In this document: positions 26,598-35,238 of the stretch, piece by piece | Numbering within the stretch: the first letter of the stretch is position 1 | Layout: each line of letters opens with the position of its first letter | Assembly: GCF_014649695.1 (NCBI RefSeq) | Contig: NZ_BMTN01000021.1 | Location: forward strand, 88,492-152,491 | Length of the DNA: 64,000 nt | Direction of reading: 5' to 3' | DNA from: Streptomyces kurssanovii | Lineage (GTDB): Bacteria > Actinomycetota > Actinomycetes > Streptomycetales > Streptomycetaceae | Position numbers and translations under genes: made by a program | Notes under the pieces: model-generated | Seen by the model: the letters and a program-made list of their open reading frames with translations, nothing else | Databases searched by the model: none | Told to the model about the DNA's origin: nothing

Positions 26598-27182
26598 ATG
26601 GCGAAGACCGGTACGACGACCCAGGGGCTGCGCGCCGCGATCGAGCGCAGCGGCTACTACCCGGCACTCGTGGCCGAGGCGGTGGAAGCCGCCGTCGGCG
26701 GCGAGCCGATCGCGTCGTACCTGGTGCACCAGGAGACCACGTTCGACGCGAACGAGGTCCGCCGCCATGTCACCGTCCTCGTCCTGACGGCGAACCGGTT
26801 CATCGTCAGCCACACCGACGAGCAGGCCGCCGACTCCGGCTCCCCGACCCCGTACGCCACCACCTCCACCGAGTCGGTGAAGCTCGGCCGGATCTCGTCG
26901 GTCGTGGTCAGCCGCGTGGTCGCCAATCCGGAGTCGTACACCCCCGGCACGCTGCCGCGCGAGGTCGTCCTGACCATCGGCTGGGGCGCGGTCTCGCGCC
27001 TCGACCTGGAGCCCGCCGCCTGCGGCGACCCGAACTGCGACGCCGACCACGGCTACACCGGCAACTCCACCGCCGACGACCTCAGCCTGCGCGTCAGCGA
27101 GGCCGGTGACGGGCCCGACACCGTCCGCCAGACCCTGGTCTTCGCCCAGGCGCTCTCCGAAGCCACGGCAGCCACGCGCTGA
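26598..27182 (+). CDS. DUF5998-family protein
   Basis: 194-aa soluble protein (MAKTGTTTQGLRAAIERSGYYP). It has an N-terminal helical part, then a beta-rich domain with VLVLTANRFIVSHTDEQ and REVVLTIGWGAVSRLDLEPA, and a short CGDPNCDADHGY segment with two Cys and one His that could bind a metal. The ending of the beta domain recalls PH/GRAM-like folds, but I cannot assign a function. Its TGA overlaps the ATG of the following phosphodiesterase gene by one base, so the two are co-expressed. Confidence 0.85.
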   Translation: MAKTGTTTQGLRAAIERSGYYPALVAEAVEAAVGGEPIASYLVHQETTFDANEVRRHVTVLVLTANRFIVSHTDEQAADSGSPTPYATTSTESVKLGRISSVVVSRVVANPESYTPGTLPREVVLTIGWGAVSRLDLEPAACGDPNCDADHGYTGNSTADDLSLRVSEAGDGPDTVRQTLVFAQALSEATAATR

Positions 27183-28375
27183 TGGCCCAGCCCGCTGTGT
27201 GGCCGGACGACCCCGTCTCGCTCGATGTGTACGCGGCGCCCGCGCCCGAGTACGGCAGCGGCTCGCTCGCCGACCTGCTCCCCACCCTCGCCGCCGGCCA
27301 GGGTGTCCCAGGGCTCGAGCAGTCCATCGCCGAGCTCACGCCCGCCGACCGGAACTGCGTCTTCCTGATCGACGGCCTCGGCTGGGAGCAGATCAGGTCC
27401 CACCCCGACGAGGCACCGTTCCTGACCTCGCTCCTCGGCACGTCCCGCGGCGGTACCGGAGCGCCGATCACGGCCGGGTTCCCGGCGACCACCGCCACCT
27501 CGCTCGCCTCCGTCGGTACGGGCCTCCCGCCCGGCGCGCACGGCCTGCCCGGCTACACGGTGCGCAATCCCGAGACCGGCCAGCTGATGAACCAGCTCCG
27601 GTGGAGGCCGTGGACCTCGCCGAGGGCCTGGCAGCCGTATCCCACCGTCTTCGAGCTGGCGGACCGGGCGGGGGTGCACACCGCGCAGGTGTCGTCACCC
27701 GCGTTCGAGCAGACGCCGCTCACGAAGGTCGCGCTCAGCGGCGGCACGTTCCACGGCCGCCTGACCGGCGAGGAGCGCATGGACCTCGCCGCCGAGCAAC
27801 TGGCCGCGGGTGACCGTTCGCTGGTCTACACGTACTACAGCGAGGTCGACGGCAAGGGGCACCGGTTCGGCATCGACTCCGACGCCTGGCGCGGACAACT
27901 GATGTACGCGGACCGGCTGGTGGAGCGGCTCGCCGACCAGCTGCCGCCCCGCGCCGCGCTGTACGTCACTGCCGACCACGGCATGATCGACATCCCCTTC
28001 GACGAGCAGTCCCGCATCGACTTCGACGAGGACTGGGAACTGCGGGCCGGTGTCGCCCTGCTCGGCGGCGAGGGCAGGGCACGCCATGTGTACGCCGTGC
28101 CCGGCGCGGAGAACGACGTCCTCGCCGTGTGGCGTGAGGTGCTGGGGGAGCAGTTCTGGGTGGCGAGCCGCGACGAGGCCGTCGCCGCCGGCTGGTTCGG
28201 CCCGCAGATCGACGACCGGGTGTACGGGCGGATCGGCGACGTCGTCGCGGCCGCGCACGACGATGTGGTGATCATCGCCTCCGTCAACGAACCGAACGAG
28301 TCCGCCATGGTGGGCATGCATGGTTCCATGACCTCCGCGGAGCAGCTCGTGCCGCTCCTCGAAGTACGTTCCTGA
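27182..28375 (+). CDS. Alkaline phosphatase-superfamily phosphodiesterase (nucleotide pyrophosphatase-like)
   Basis: 397 aa. The metal-binding Asp is in CVFLIDGLGWEQI, the nucleophilic Thr in AGFPATTATSLASVGTG, then YYSEVDGKGHRFG, TADHGMIDIP and a late His (MHGSMTSAEQLVPLL). These are the hallmarks of the ectonucleotide pyrophosphatase branch of the superfamily, but there is no signal peptide or membrane helix, so it is predicted cytoplasmic. Translationally coupled to the DUF5998 gene and followed by thymidine kinase 37 bp downstream, which hints at nucleotide metabolism. The substrate is not predictable from sequence. Confidence 0.88.
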   Translation: MAQPAVWPDDPVSLDVYAAPAPEYGSGSLADLLPTLAAGQGVPGLEQSIAELTPADRNCVFLIDGLGWEQIRSHPDEAPFLTSLLGTSRGGTGAPITAGFPATTATSLASVGTGLPPGAHGLPGYTVRNPETGQLMNQLRWRPWTSPRAWQPYPTVFELADRAGVHTAQVSSPAFEQTPLTKVALSGGTFHGRLTGEERMDLAAEQLAAGDRSLVYTYYSEVDGKGHRFGIDSDAWRGQLMYADRLVERLADQLPPRAALYVTADHGMIDIPFDEQSRIDFDEDWELRAGVALLGGEGRARHVYAVPGAENDVLAVWREVLGEQFWVASRDEAVAAGWFGPQIDDRVYGRIGDVVAAAHDDVVIIASVNEPNESAMVGMHGSMTSAEQLVPLLEVRS

Positions 28376-28412
28376 AAGCCCTCCACCCAGACCCGAAAGG
28401 TCTCATCTCCTC

Positions 28413-29123
28413 ATGCCCGAGCTGGTGTTCTTCTCCGGAACGATGGACTGCGGAAAGAGCACCCTCGCTCTTCAGATCGAGCACAACCGGTCCGCGCGCG
28501 GCCTGCAGGGCATGATCTTCACGCGTGACGACCGGGCCGGCGAGGGCAAGCTCTCCTCGCGGCTGGGGCTGGTCACCGACGCGGTCGAGGCCGCTGAGGG
28601 CTTCGACTTCTACGCGTATCTCGTCGACCGCTTCTCCAAGGGCGGCCGTTGCGACTATGTGATCGCCGACGAGGCGCAGTTCCTCGCGCCGGACCAGGTC
28701 GACCAGCTCGCCCGCGTCGTCGACGACCTGGAACTGGACGTGTTCGCCTTCGGTATCACCACCGACTTCCGCTCCAAGCTGTTCCCCGGCTCGCAGCGGC
28801 TCGTCGAACTCGCCGACCGTGTCGAGGTGCTCCAGGTCGAGGCGCTGTGCTGGTGCGGTGCGCGCGCCACGCACAACGCCCGCACCGTGGGCGGTGTGAT
28901 GGTCGTCGAGGGCGCGCAGGTCGTCGTCGGGGACGTCAACCAGTCACCGGACGAGGTCGGTTACGAGGTCCTGTGCCGGCGTCACCACCGCCGGCGGATG
29001 ACGGCAGCCTCTGCCCGAGCGGCCGCTCTCTCCCCGGACGTCCTGCCGGTCGAGACCGACCCGGACGCCGTCGGCGGCCGTGACGCCCGTGATGTCAGGG
29101 GGCGTCCGACCGTACGATCGTGA
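28413..29123 (+). CDS. tdk: Thymidine kinase (type II)
   Basis: 236 aa; phosphorylates thymidine with ATP in the salvage pathway. P-loop SGTMDCGKSTLALQ, lid region FTRDDRAGEGKLSSR, catalytic Glu/Asp in YVIADEAQFL, and the zinc site made of CWCG and the later CRRHHRR. The last 40 residues (SARAAALSPDVLPVETDPD...) extend beyond the catalytic core and look disordered. A Shine-Dalgarno-like GAAAGG lies before ATG 28413. Its 3' end overlaps the convergent glyoxalase-fold gene by 29 bp. A dUTPase gene in the same window serves the same thymidylate supply. Confidence 0.92.
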   Translation: MPELVFFSGTMDCGKSTLALQIEHNRSARGLQGMIFTRDDRAGEGKLSSRLGLVTDAVEAAEGFDFYAYLVDRFSKGGRCDYVIADEAQFLAPDQVDQLARVVDDLELDVFAFGITTDFRSKLFPGSQRLVELADRVEVLQVEALCWCGARATHNARTVGGVMVVEGAQVVVGDVNQSPDEVGYEVLCRRHHRRRMTAASARAAALSPDVLPVETDPDAVGGRDARDVRGRPTVRS

Positions 29124-29865
29124 ACACCGCGCCCTCGGGGTCGGAGACGGTCGCCGCCCGCCCGCGGGGGCCCGGTCCCGGCGCCTCGACGACGTGACCG
29201 CCCAGCTCCACCACCCGGTGCGCGGCCACGTCGGTGTCCTCGACCTCGAAGTACGTCATCCAGTGCGGACCGCGCTCGCGGGGCAGGGCCTGGCCCATCC
29301 CCCGCACCGTGGCGACGGGACGGCCGTCGAGCCGTAGCGTGAGGCCGTCCGGCCCGGATCCGTCCTCTTTGGCCTCATGGCCGAAGACCGCCTGGTAGAA
29401 CTTGCCGACCGACGAGGTGTCCCTGGTCCGCAGCTCGTTCCAGACCGGCGTCCCGTGCGTGCCGTACACGGCGGTGCCGGTGTGCTCCGCCGCCTGCCAG
29501 ACGCCGAACACCGCGCCCGCCGGGTCGGATGCGATCACCAGCCGTCCCGCGTCGGCGGCGTCGAGCGGCCCGACGCCGACCGTGCCGCCGCAGCTGCGGA
29601 TCACCTCCGCGGTCACGTCGGCGTCGTCGCTCGCCAGATACGCGGTCCAGGCGACCGGCAGATGCCTGTCGGCGGGCAGCCGGCCGATGCCGGCCACCAC
29701 CTTCCCGCCGAGCATCGCGCGGACGTAGGGCCCCAGCTGCGTGGGTCCGGGTGAGAACTCCCAGCCGAACAGCGCCGCGTAGAACTCCTGTGTCGCGTCA
29801 AGGCCGTGCACCATGAGGCTCACCCAGCAGGGCGTGCCCGGGGGGCGCCGAGTCGCCTCGGTCAT
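29095..29865 (-). CDS. Two-domain VOC (glyoxalase-fold) protein
   Basis: 256 aa with two tandem VOC modules: CWVSLMVHGLDATQEFYAALFGWEF at the start, then a second with PVWNELRTRDTSSVGKFYQAVFG and HWMTYFEVEDTDVAAHRVVE. Each module ends in a DPAGAVFGVWQ or DPEGAVFTIV strand. The expected metal-ligand positions are only partly His/Glu, so it could be a dioxygenase- or bleomycin-resistance-like binding protein. Start ATG 29865 has GAGGAGAGAG upstream; the frame extends to 29976 without support. Its 3' end overlaps the tdk 3' end on the other strand. Confidence 0.87.
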   Translation of the reverse strand: MTEATRRPPGTPCWVSLMVHGLDATQEFYAALFGWEFSPGPTQLGPYVRAMLGGKVVAGIGRLPADRHLPVAWTAYLASDDADVTAEVIRSCGGTVGVGPLDAADAGRLVIASDPAGAVFGVWQAAEHTGTAVYGTHGTPVWNELRTRDTSSVGKFYQAVFGHEAKEDGSGPDGLTLRLDGRPVATVRGMGQALPRERGPHWMTYFEVEDTDVAAHRVVELGGHVVEAPGPGPRGRAATVSDPEGAVFTIVRSDAP

Positions 29866-30102
29866 CGTCACTCTCTCCTCGGACCATCGTGGTGGCCGTA
29901 CGGGGGGACCTGGCGCGTCCACGGTCGTGGGGAGGCTCTGCGGAGACCGTTGCGCTCGAGCCGATGTTGTCATCACCAGGGGCCCGGTGCGCCCTGGCCG
30001 CGCCGGATATGGCGGGTTCCCGCCGGAGGTTGCCCGTTTTGGGGCGGCTCATCCTCTTCGGGGGCGTTACGGTGCGCCAGGCCGGTGCGCGAGGATGGCC
30101 GT

Positions 30103-30933
30103 ATGAATCCGATCATCTCCGCGGCCGGTCTCGCGGACGAGCTCGCCGGCCCCACCCCGCCGGTCCTTCTCGATGTCCGCTACCGGCTCGGCGGGCCGCA
30201 CGGTCGGCCCGACTACGAGGCCGGGCACATCCCGGGCGCCGTCTTCGTCGACCTCGACGCCGAACTGGCCGGACCGCCAGGAGCCGCGGGCCGTCATCCG
30301 CTGCCCGACGTCGCGGCGTTCGGCGCGGTCATGCGCCGGGCGGGCATCGGTCCTGGCACCCCCGTCGTCGCGTACGACGCCGACAAGGGCTGGGGCGCGG
30401 CACGCGCCTGGTGGCTGCTGCGCTGGGCCGGGCACGACGACGTCCGGGTGCTGGACGGTGGACTCGCGGCGTGGACCGGGCCGCTCGAGACGACGGTTCC
30501 CGTCCCACAGGAGGGCACTTTCGAGCCGAAGACGGGTGCGCTGCCCCTGCTCGACGCCGACGGCGCGGCGGCGACGGCCCGTGACGGGCTTCTGCTCGAC
30601 GCCCGGGCGGGGGAGCGCTACCGCGGTGAGGTGGAGCCCATCGACCCGGTCGCCGGGCACATTCCGGGCGCGGTCTCCGCGCCGACCACGGAGAACCTGG
30701 ACGACCAGGGCCGCTTCCGCCCGGCCGAGTGGCTGGCGGCCAGGTTCGCGGAGCTCGGGGCCCGTGCGGACGCGGGTCCGGTGGGCGTCTACTGCGGCTC
30801 AGGCGTCTCGGCCGCCCAGCAGGCGCTGGCCCTGGAGATCGCCGGCTTCGACCACGCTCTGTACGCGGGCTCCTGGTCGGAGTGGTCCCGCAACCCGGAG
30901 CGTCCGGTCGCGACGGGTCCGCGGCGGGGCTGA
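30103..30933 (+). CDS. Thiosulfate/3-mercaptopyruvate sulfurtransferase (two-domain rhodanese)
   Basis: 276 aa, two rhodanese modules. The N-terminal inactive module has LLDVRYRLGGPHGRPDYEAGHIPGA and ADKGWGAARAWWLLRWAGH; the C-terminal active module has LLDARAGERYRGEVEPIDPVAGHIPGA and the active-site loop VYCGSGVSAAQ with the sulfur-carrying Cys. The CGSGV loop is closer to mercaptopyruvate sulfurtransferases (CGSGVTA) than to mitochondrial rhodanese (CRKGVTA). Start ATG 30103 has GAGGAT six bases upstream, which may be a -10 box of a leaderless promoter. A hairpin separates it from the convergent sepH. Confidence 0.9.
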   Translation: MNPIISAAGLADELAGPTPPVLLDVRYRLGGPHGRPDYEAGHIPGAVFVDLDAELAGPPGAAGRHPLPDVAAFGAVMRRAGIGPGTPVVAYDADKGWGAARAWWLLRWAGHDDVRVLDGGLAAWTGPLETTVPVPQEGTFEPKTGALPLLDADGAAATARDGLLLDARAGERYRGEVEPIDPVAGHIPGAVSAPTTENLDDQGRFRPAEWLAARFAELGARADAGPVGVYCGSGVSAAQQALALEIAGFDHALYAGSWSEWSRNPERPVATGPRRG

Positions 30934-30944
30934 TCGCACGCCAC

Positions 30945-30973
30945 AAGGGCCGGTCCCCGTGGGGCCGGCCCTT
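30945..30973. terminator. Bidirectional hairpin between sulfurtransferase gene and sepH
   Basis: AAGGGCCGGTCCCC (30945-30958) and GGGGCCGGCCCTT (30961-30973) pair over 13 bp with one bulged base and a 2-nt loop between two converging stop codons. Confidence 0.75.
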
Positions 30974-30987
30974 CGTGCGAAACGTTC

Positions 30988-32031
30988 CTACTCCTGCTTC
31001 TTGCGGCGCGTGCCGAAGACGATCTCGTCCCAGCTCGGTACGGCGGCGCGGCGGCCGGGGCGGACGCCGTCCGCCTCCGCCTGCCGGTCCGTGGTGCCCG
31101 TCAGCCGGTCCCGGTGGCCGGCCACGGAGCGCGGCATCAGCACGTCCGCGTACGCGGAACCGGCGCCGGCCGACGCGGCGGGCGCCACCGGCTCCTCCTC
31201 GGCCTCGACCTCCTGGCCGGGCTCGACGGCGGGCGGCTCCGACGCCACGGGCCGCTCGGGCACGACCATGTCGCCGCGGAAGTTCGGCACGGCCTCCAGC
31301 AGGCTGGTCAGCGAATCCCGCTCGTCCTTGTCGTCCGCGTCGGCGGAGGGCGCGGACGGGCGCTCGATCTGCCGGTCCAGGGCGCGGTCCAGCGGCCGGT
31401 CCCTGGGCAGGCGGGCGATGCGCGGGACGAACGGGAAGCTCGGCTCCTGCGCGATCGTGTCGTCGGTCTCGCCGATCAGGGCGCGCGCCTCGTCGTCGAC
31501 GGCCTGGACGAGCCGCCTCGGCGGGTCGTAGGTCCAGCTCGCCGAGTGCGGTTCGCCCGCGACCCGGTAGACGAGCAGGACCTCCCAGGTGCCGTCGTCG
31601 CGGCGCCACGAGTCCCACTGGACGGTGTCCTTCTCGGCACCCCGCAGCAGCAGCCGCTCCTGCACGGCCTCGCCCAGTTGGGGACCGGTGTTCTCGCCGG
31701 GGCGGCGTACGGGGGTCTTTCTGGCCCGCTCCGCCATGAAGGCGCGCTCGGCGAGGACCGGGCCCTCGAAGCGGCGCACCCGGTCGACCGGGATACCGGC
31801 GAGCTGAGCGACCTCCTCCGCGGAGGCACCGGCACGTATACGCGCCTGGATGTCACGGGGGCGGAGATGGCTCTCCACCTCGATCTCGATCTGGCCGAGC
31901 CGGGCACGGTCATTACGCACGGCGGCACGCAGGCGCTCGTCGATCGGAAGCGTGTATTCCGTGCTGTCCGCAGCCTTGAGCACCAGTCGTGTGCCGTCGT
32001 TGGAGACGGCCACGACACGCAGTTCGGGCAT
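30988..32031 (-). CDS. sepH: SepH, FtsZ-binding regulator of sporulation septation
   Basis: 347 aa. Cytoplasmic actinobacterial cell-division protein that binds FtsZ and promotes protofilament assembly. The N-terminal DUF3071 domain begins MPELRVVAVSNDGTRLVLKA and includes a helix-turn-helix (RIRAGASAEEVAQLAGIPVDRVRRFEG). A long Pro/Glu/Ala-rich, presumably disordered linker follows, then the conserved C-terminal tail (VPSWDEIVFGTRRKKQE), both parts as known for SepH of S. venezuelae (344 aa). Start ATG 32031 has GGGAGG upstream; the frame is open to 32349 without family similarity. It is transcribed alone from the long region to its right. Confidence 0.93.
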   Translation of the reverse strand: MPELRVVAVSNDGTRLVLKAADSTEYTLPIDERLRAAVRNDRARLGQIEIEVESHLRPRDIQARIRAGASAEEVAQLAGIPVDRVRRFEGPVLAERAFMAERARKTPVRRPGENTGPQLGEAVQERLLLRGAEKDTVQWDSWRRDDGTWEVLLVYRVAGEPHSASWTYDPPRRLVQAVDDEARALIGETDDTIAQEPSFPFVPRIARLPRDRPLDRALDRQIERPSAPSADADDKDERDSLTSLLEAVPNFRGDMVVPERPVASEPPAVEPGQEVEAEEEPVAPAASAGAGSAYADVLMPRSVAGHRDRLTGTTDRQAEADGVRPGRRAAVPSWDEIVFGTRRKKQE

Positions 32032-32600
32032 GGGGACCTCCCGGGTGGTGCCTGCCGACGTCACCTGCGTCGCTGCTTCCGCTAGTCGAGTCGAGTGTGG
32101 CCTGCCCGGGTGCAGCCTGCCACAACCTTGCCGAGTTGCCCGGCGTGTCGGGCGCGAGCCCTGGACCGCCGTTATGGCACGGTGATCTATTCGCCACTCA
32201 GCGTGATCGGTCGTCACTCTGAGCAATAGATCTCCATGCTTCACCGCGGTGCCGCCGGATCGAGCGCCGCTTTCGGCCCCCAACCTGGGATCCGGACACC
32301 ACGAGGGAGGCCGGGCCCAGGGCTCGCCACAGTACTCCATTCGGGCCATCCGGGTGGACAGCCGCGCCGCCGAACTTCGGCAGAGGGGTACTGGATTGGC
32401 GCTCGAACGTGGTTTGACCAGGTGTTGTGCTTCACGGAAACACCAGAAACGGAACTATTCTCTTCGTTCAAATGTCCTATCTCGGTGCACGACGGGCAGA
32501 CGGCGAAAGGCGGCTGAAGGCGCATCAGAAGCCCGATCCATGGACGGAGCGTCAGAAAGGCGGCGAACGGCCCGCGGTGAGCGGGCGCGGCCGGCCGGCG
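32032..32600. other. 569-bp intergenic region upstream of sepH
   Basis: No credible gene; the short open frames (for example 32236-32517) lack a start signal and codon bias. It should contain the sepH promoter. The right part (about 32390-32480) is relatively AT-rich. An imperfect 49-bp palindrome sits at 32184-32232. Confidence 0.5.
32184..32232. promoter_or_regulatory. Imperfect palindrome upstream of sepH, possible operator
   Basis: Outer arms GATCTATT (32184-32191) and AATAGATC (32225-32232) are perfect inverted repeats; inner arms CTCAGCGTGA (32197-32206) and TCACTCTGAG (32214-32223) match at 9 of 10 positions. It lies about 150-200 bp before the sepH start and is conspicuously AT-rich. 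No hairpin-terminator role is expected because no gene ends here. Confidence 0.45.
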
Positions 32601-33929
32601 TCAGTCGCCCAGCACCCGGCGGAGATACGGATTCTGGAAGACCCGGTCCGGGTCGAGATGGTCGCGCAGCGCGGTGAACTCGCCGAACCGGGGGTAGGCC
32701 CCGGCGAAGTAACGCGCGTCCCGCGTATGGATCTTCCCCCAGTGCGGCCGTCCGCCGTGCGCCGTCATGATCGACTCCACGGCGGTGAAGTAGGAACGGT
32801 ACGGCGTGCCGCGGTACATGTGTACCGCGATGTACGCCGTCTCCCGGCCCGAGGCCGTCGACAGCGTGATGTCGTCGGCGGGGGCCGTGCGCACCTCGAC
32901 CGGGAACCCGATCCGCAGCGGCGAGCGCTCGATCATCGCCCTGAGCTCGCGGAGCGCCGTGATCGCGGCCTCCCTGGGCACCGCGTACTCCATCTCCACG
33001 AACCGCACCCGGCGGGGCGATGTGAAGACCTTGTAGGGAATGTCCGTGTAGGTACGGGCAGACAGCGCACGGCTGGAGAGCCTGGCGATCGCGGGAACGG
33101 CCGCGGGCACCGCGCGGCCCAGCGAACAGGCCACCTGGAAGGCCCCGTTGGACAGCAGCTCGTCCTCGATCCAGCCGCCGACCCTGCCGGGCGGCGCCGC
33201 GGGGCCGGAGCTGCGGTTGTTGCGCTTGGTGTTGCAGTTCCCGGTGTGCGGGAACCAGTAGAACTCGAAGTGCTCGTTCTCCGCGTGCAGGGCGTCGAAG
33301 TCCGCCAGGACCCGGTCGAAGGACATCGGTTCCTCGCGGGCGGTCAGCAGGAAGACCGGCTCCACCGCGAACGTGATCGCCGAGACGACCCCGAGTGCGC
33401 CCAGGCCGATCCGGGCCGCGGCGAAGACCTCGGGGTTCTCCTTCTCCGAGCAGGTCAGCACGGCCCCGTCGGCCGTCACCAGCTCAAGGCCCTTGATCTG
33501 CGCGGCGATCGAGGCGGAGTCGCGGCCGGTGCCGTGGGTGCCGGTCGACGTCGCGCCGGCGACGGTCTGCTCCATGATGTCGCCCATGTTCGTGAGCGAC
33601 AGCCCCTCACGGGCGAGGGCGGTGTTCAACCGCTTGAGCGGGGTGCCCGATTCGACGGTGACGGTCATCTCCGAGCGGTCTATCCGGCGGATCCCCGTCA
33701 TCAGGTCCGGCCGTATCAACAGCCCGTCGGTGGCCGCTATGGCCGTGAACGAGTGGCCCGTGCCGACCGTCTTGACCCGGAGGCCCTCCGCGACCGCCGA
33801 GCGGACCGCGTCGGCGAGCTCCTCCACGGACGCGGGGCGGACCTCTCTCGCGGGCCGGGAGACCACGGTCCCCGCCCAGTTACGCCACGGGCTGTTCCCG
33901 CTGCTCCGGGTCCTGATCACGCTGCTCAC
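32601..33929 (-). CDS. FAD-linked sugar-lactone oxidase (D-arabinono-1,4-lactone/L-gulonolactone oxidase family)
   Basis: 442 aa, vanillyl-alcohol-oxidase-type flavoprotein. The FAD domain starts WAGTVVSRPAREVRPASVEELADAV and has GTGHSFTAIAATDGLLI and the pyrophosphate-binding GATSTGTHGTGRDSAS. The substrate/cap domain carries HTGNCNTKRNN and the closing HMYRGTPY, HWGKIHTRD and GEFTALRDHLDPDRVFQNPYL typical of aldonolactone oxidases. Start GTG 33929 (VSSVIRTRSSGNSP) follows GGGAGGGG and overlaps the end of the upstream MFS gene by 50 bp, so they are coupled. The true substrate is unknown; alditol or lactone oxidation is likely. Confidence 0.88.
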   Translation of the reverse strand: MSSVIRTRSSGNSPWRNWAGTVVSRPAREVRPASVEELADAVRSAVAEGLRVKTVGTGHSFTAIAATDGLLIRPDLMTGIRRIDRSEMTVTVESGTPLKRLNTALAREGLSLTNMGDIMEQTVAGATSTGTHGTGRDSASIAAQIKGLELVTADGAVLTCSEKENPEVFAAARIGLGALGVVSAITFAVEPVFLLTAREEPMSFDRVLADFDALHAENEHFEFYWFPHTGNCNTKRNNRSSGPAAPPGRVGGWIEDELLSNGAFQVACSLGRAVPAAVPAIARLSSRALSARTYTDIPYKVFTSPRRVRFVEMEYAVPREAAITALRELRAMIERSPLRIGFPVEVRTAPADDITLSTASGRETAYIAVHMYRGTPYRSYFTAVESIMTAHGGRPHWGKIHTRDARYFAGAYPRFGEFTALRDHLDPDRVFQNPYLRRVLGD

Positions 33930-35130
33930 GCTGCCCCTCCCGCATCGGCACCGGCCTGCGCAGCCGGCGGTACCCCAGGAACGCCACCACGGCCGCGAAC
34001 ACCCCCGCGACGCCGGGCACCGCGTACCCCGCAGCGGCACCCTGCGCGTCGACCACCCAGCCGGCGGCCGAGGAACCCAGAGCGACGCCGACCGCGAGCC
34101 CGGTACCGGTCCAGGACATGCCCTCGGTCAGCTTGCTGCGCGGTACGTGCGCCTCGACGAGGGCCATGGTCGTCACCATCGTCGGCGCGATGGCAAGGCC
34201 CGCGACAAAGAGCGCCACGGCCAGGAACGGCAGGCTCCCGGCCAGTTGGAGGGGGATCATACTCACGGCCATCGCGCAGACGCCCAGCACCCACCTGCGG
34301 GCGGGCTCACCTTTCAGGTGCAACAGGCCGAAGACGGCGCCCGCGAGGCAGGAACCGAGCGCGTAGACCGCGAGCACCCAGCTCGCCGCGGCCTTGTGGC
34401 CCGTCTCCTCCGCGAACGCCACCGTGACCACGTCCACCGCGCCGAAGATCACCCCGGTGGCGACGAACGCGGCCACGAGCACCTGGAGACCGGGAGAGCG
34501 CAGCGCGCTGCCGCCGGAGTCGTGCGACGCCGGGTGCGGCTTCGGCTCCGTGGCCCGCTGAGCCGTCAGCCACCAGACGCCGACCAGCAGGAAGCCGGCG
34601 GCGAGCAGCGGACCGGCCTCCGGGAACCACAGGGTGGACAGCCCGATGGAGATGATCGGCCCGAAGATGAAGCACACCTCGTCGATGATCGATTCGACCG
34701 AGTAGGCGGTGTGCAGCTCCCGGGGTGAACCCTCGAGGAGCGCCGCCCAGCGCGCCCGGGTCATCGCGCCGACGCTCGGCGCGCAGCCCGCGACGGCCGT
34801 GAAGGCGAACAGCGTCCAGTCCGGCGCTCCCTGCTGGGCGCAGATCAGCAGTCCGGTGACGGCGGCGAGCGTGACGAGAGTGGCCGGACGCAGCACTCTG
34901 CGCTGGCCGTGGCGGTCGACCAGACGGGAGACCTGCGGGCCCAGCACGGCCGCGGACAGCGCGAGCGTCGCGGTGAGCGTGCCGGCCAGGCCGTAGCGTC
35001 CGGTGAGCTCGGAGACCATGGTCATGATCCCGATGCCCAGCATGGACAGCGGCATCCGGCCGAGGAGGCCCGCGGTGGAGAACCCCAGAGAGCCGGGGGT
35101 GGCGAAGATCGCGCGGTACGGACTGGGCAA
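33880..35130 (-). CDS. MFS transporter
   Basis: 416 aa with about 12 transmembrane helices. The first helix is MPLSMLGIGIMTMVSELTGRYG, the loop 2-3 signature is PQVSRLVDRHGQRRVLRPATL, and a central charged loop precedes helix 7. It resembles a drug/sugar-type MFS exporter without close assignment. The start is taken as TTG 35130 with GGAG upstream (LPSPYRAIFATPGSLGFS); the longer frame to 36090 overlaps hemH on the other strand. Its last 16 codons (Glu/Gln/Arg-rich) overlap the lactone oxidase gene. Divergent from ferrochelatase with about 110 bp between. Confidence 0.8.
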   Translation of the reverse strand: MPSPYRAIFATPGSLGFSTAGLLGRMPLSMLGIGIMTMVSELTGRYGLAGTLTATLALSAAVLGPQVSRLVDRHGQRRVLRPATLVTLAAVTGLLICAQQGAPDWTLFAFTAVAGCAPSVGAMTRARWAALLEGSPRELHTAYSVESIIDEVCFIFGPIISIGLSTLWFPEAGPLLAAGFLLVGVWWLTAQRATEPKPHPASHDSGGSALRSPGLQVLVAAFVATGVIFGAVDVVTVAFAEETGHKAAASWVLAVYALGSCLAGAVFGLLHLKGEPARRWVLGVCAMAVSMIPLQLAGSLPFLAVALFVAGLAIAPTMVTTMALVEAHVPRSKLTEGMSWTGTGLAVGVALGSSAAGWVVDAQGAAAGYAVPGVAGVFAAVVAFLGYRRLRRPVPMREGQREQRDQDPEQREQPVA

Positions 35131-35225
35131 CAGGGACTCCGGTAAGGCGTAAGGGCAGCCTTCACAGATTACGCGCCCCACCTCGGCCGGCGCACTGCGG
35201 TTTTTCCGCCGTCGGAGACGGGTGG

Positions 35226-35231
35226 CAGGAT
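35226..35231 (+). promoter_or_regulatory. -10 box of a probable leaderless promoter (ferrochelatase gene)
   Basis: CAGGAT ends 7 nt before ATG 35239, with no Shine-Dalgarno sequence. Confidence 0.35.
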
Positions 35232-35238
35232 CGACCCC

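Noticed and set aside
32236-32517. Small gene in the sepH upstream region
   Set aside because: No ribosome-binding site, no GC3 bias and no recognisable sequence; overlapping frames on both strands are equally open.
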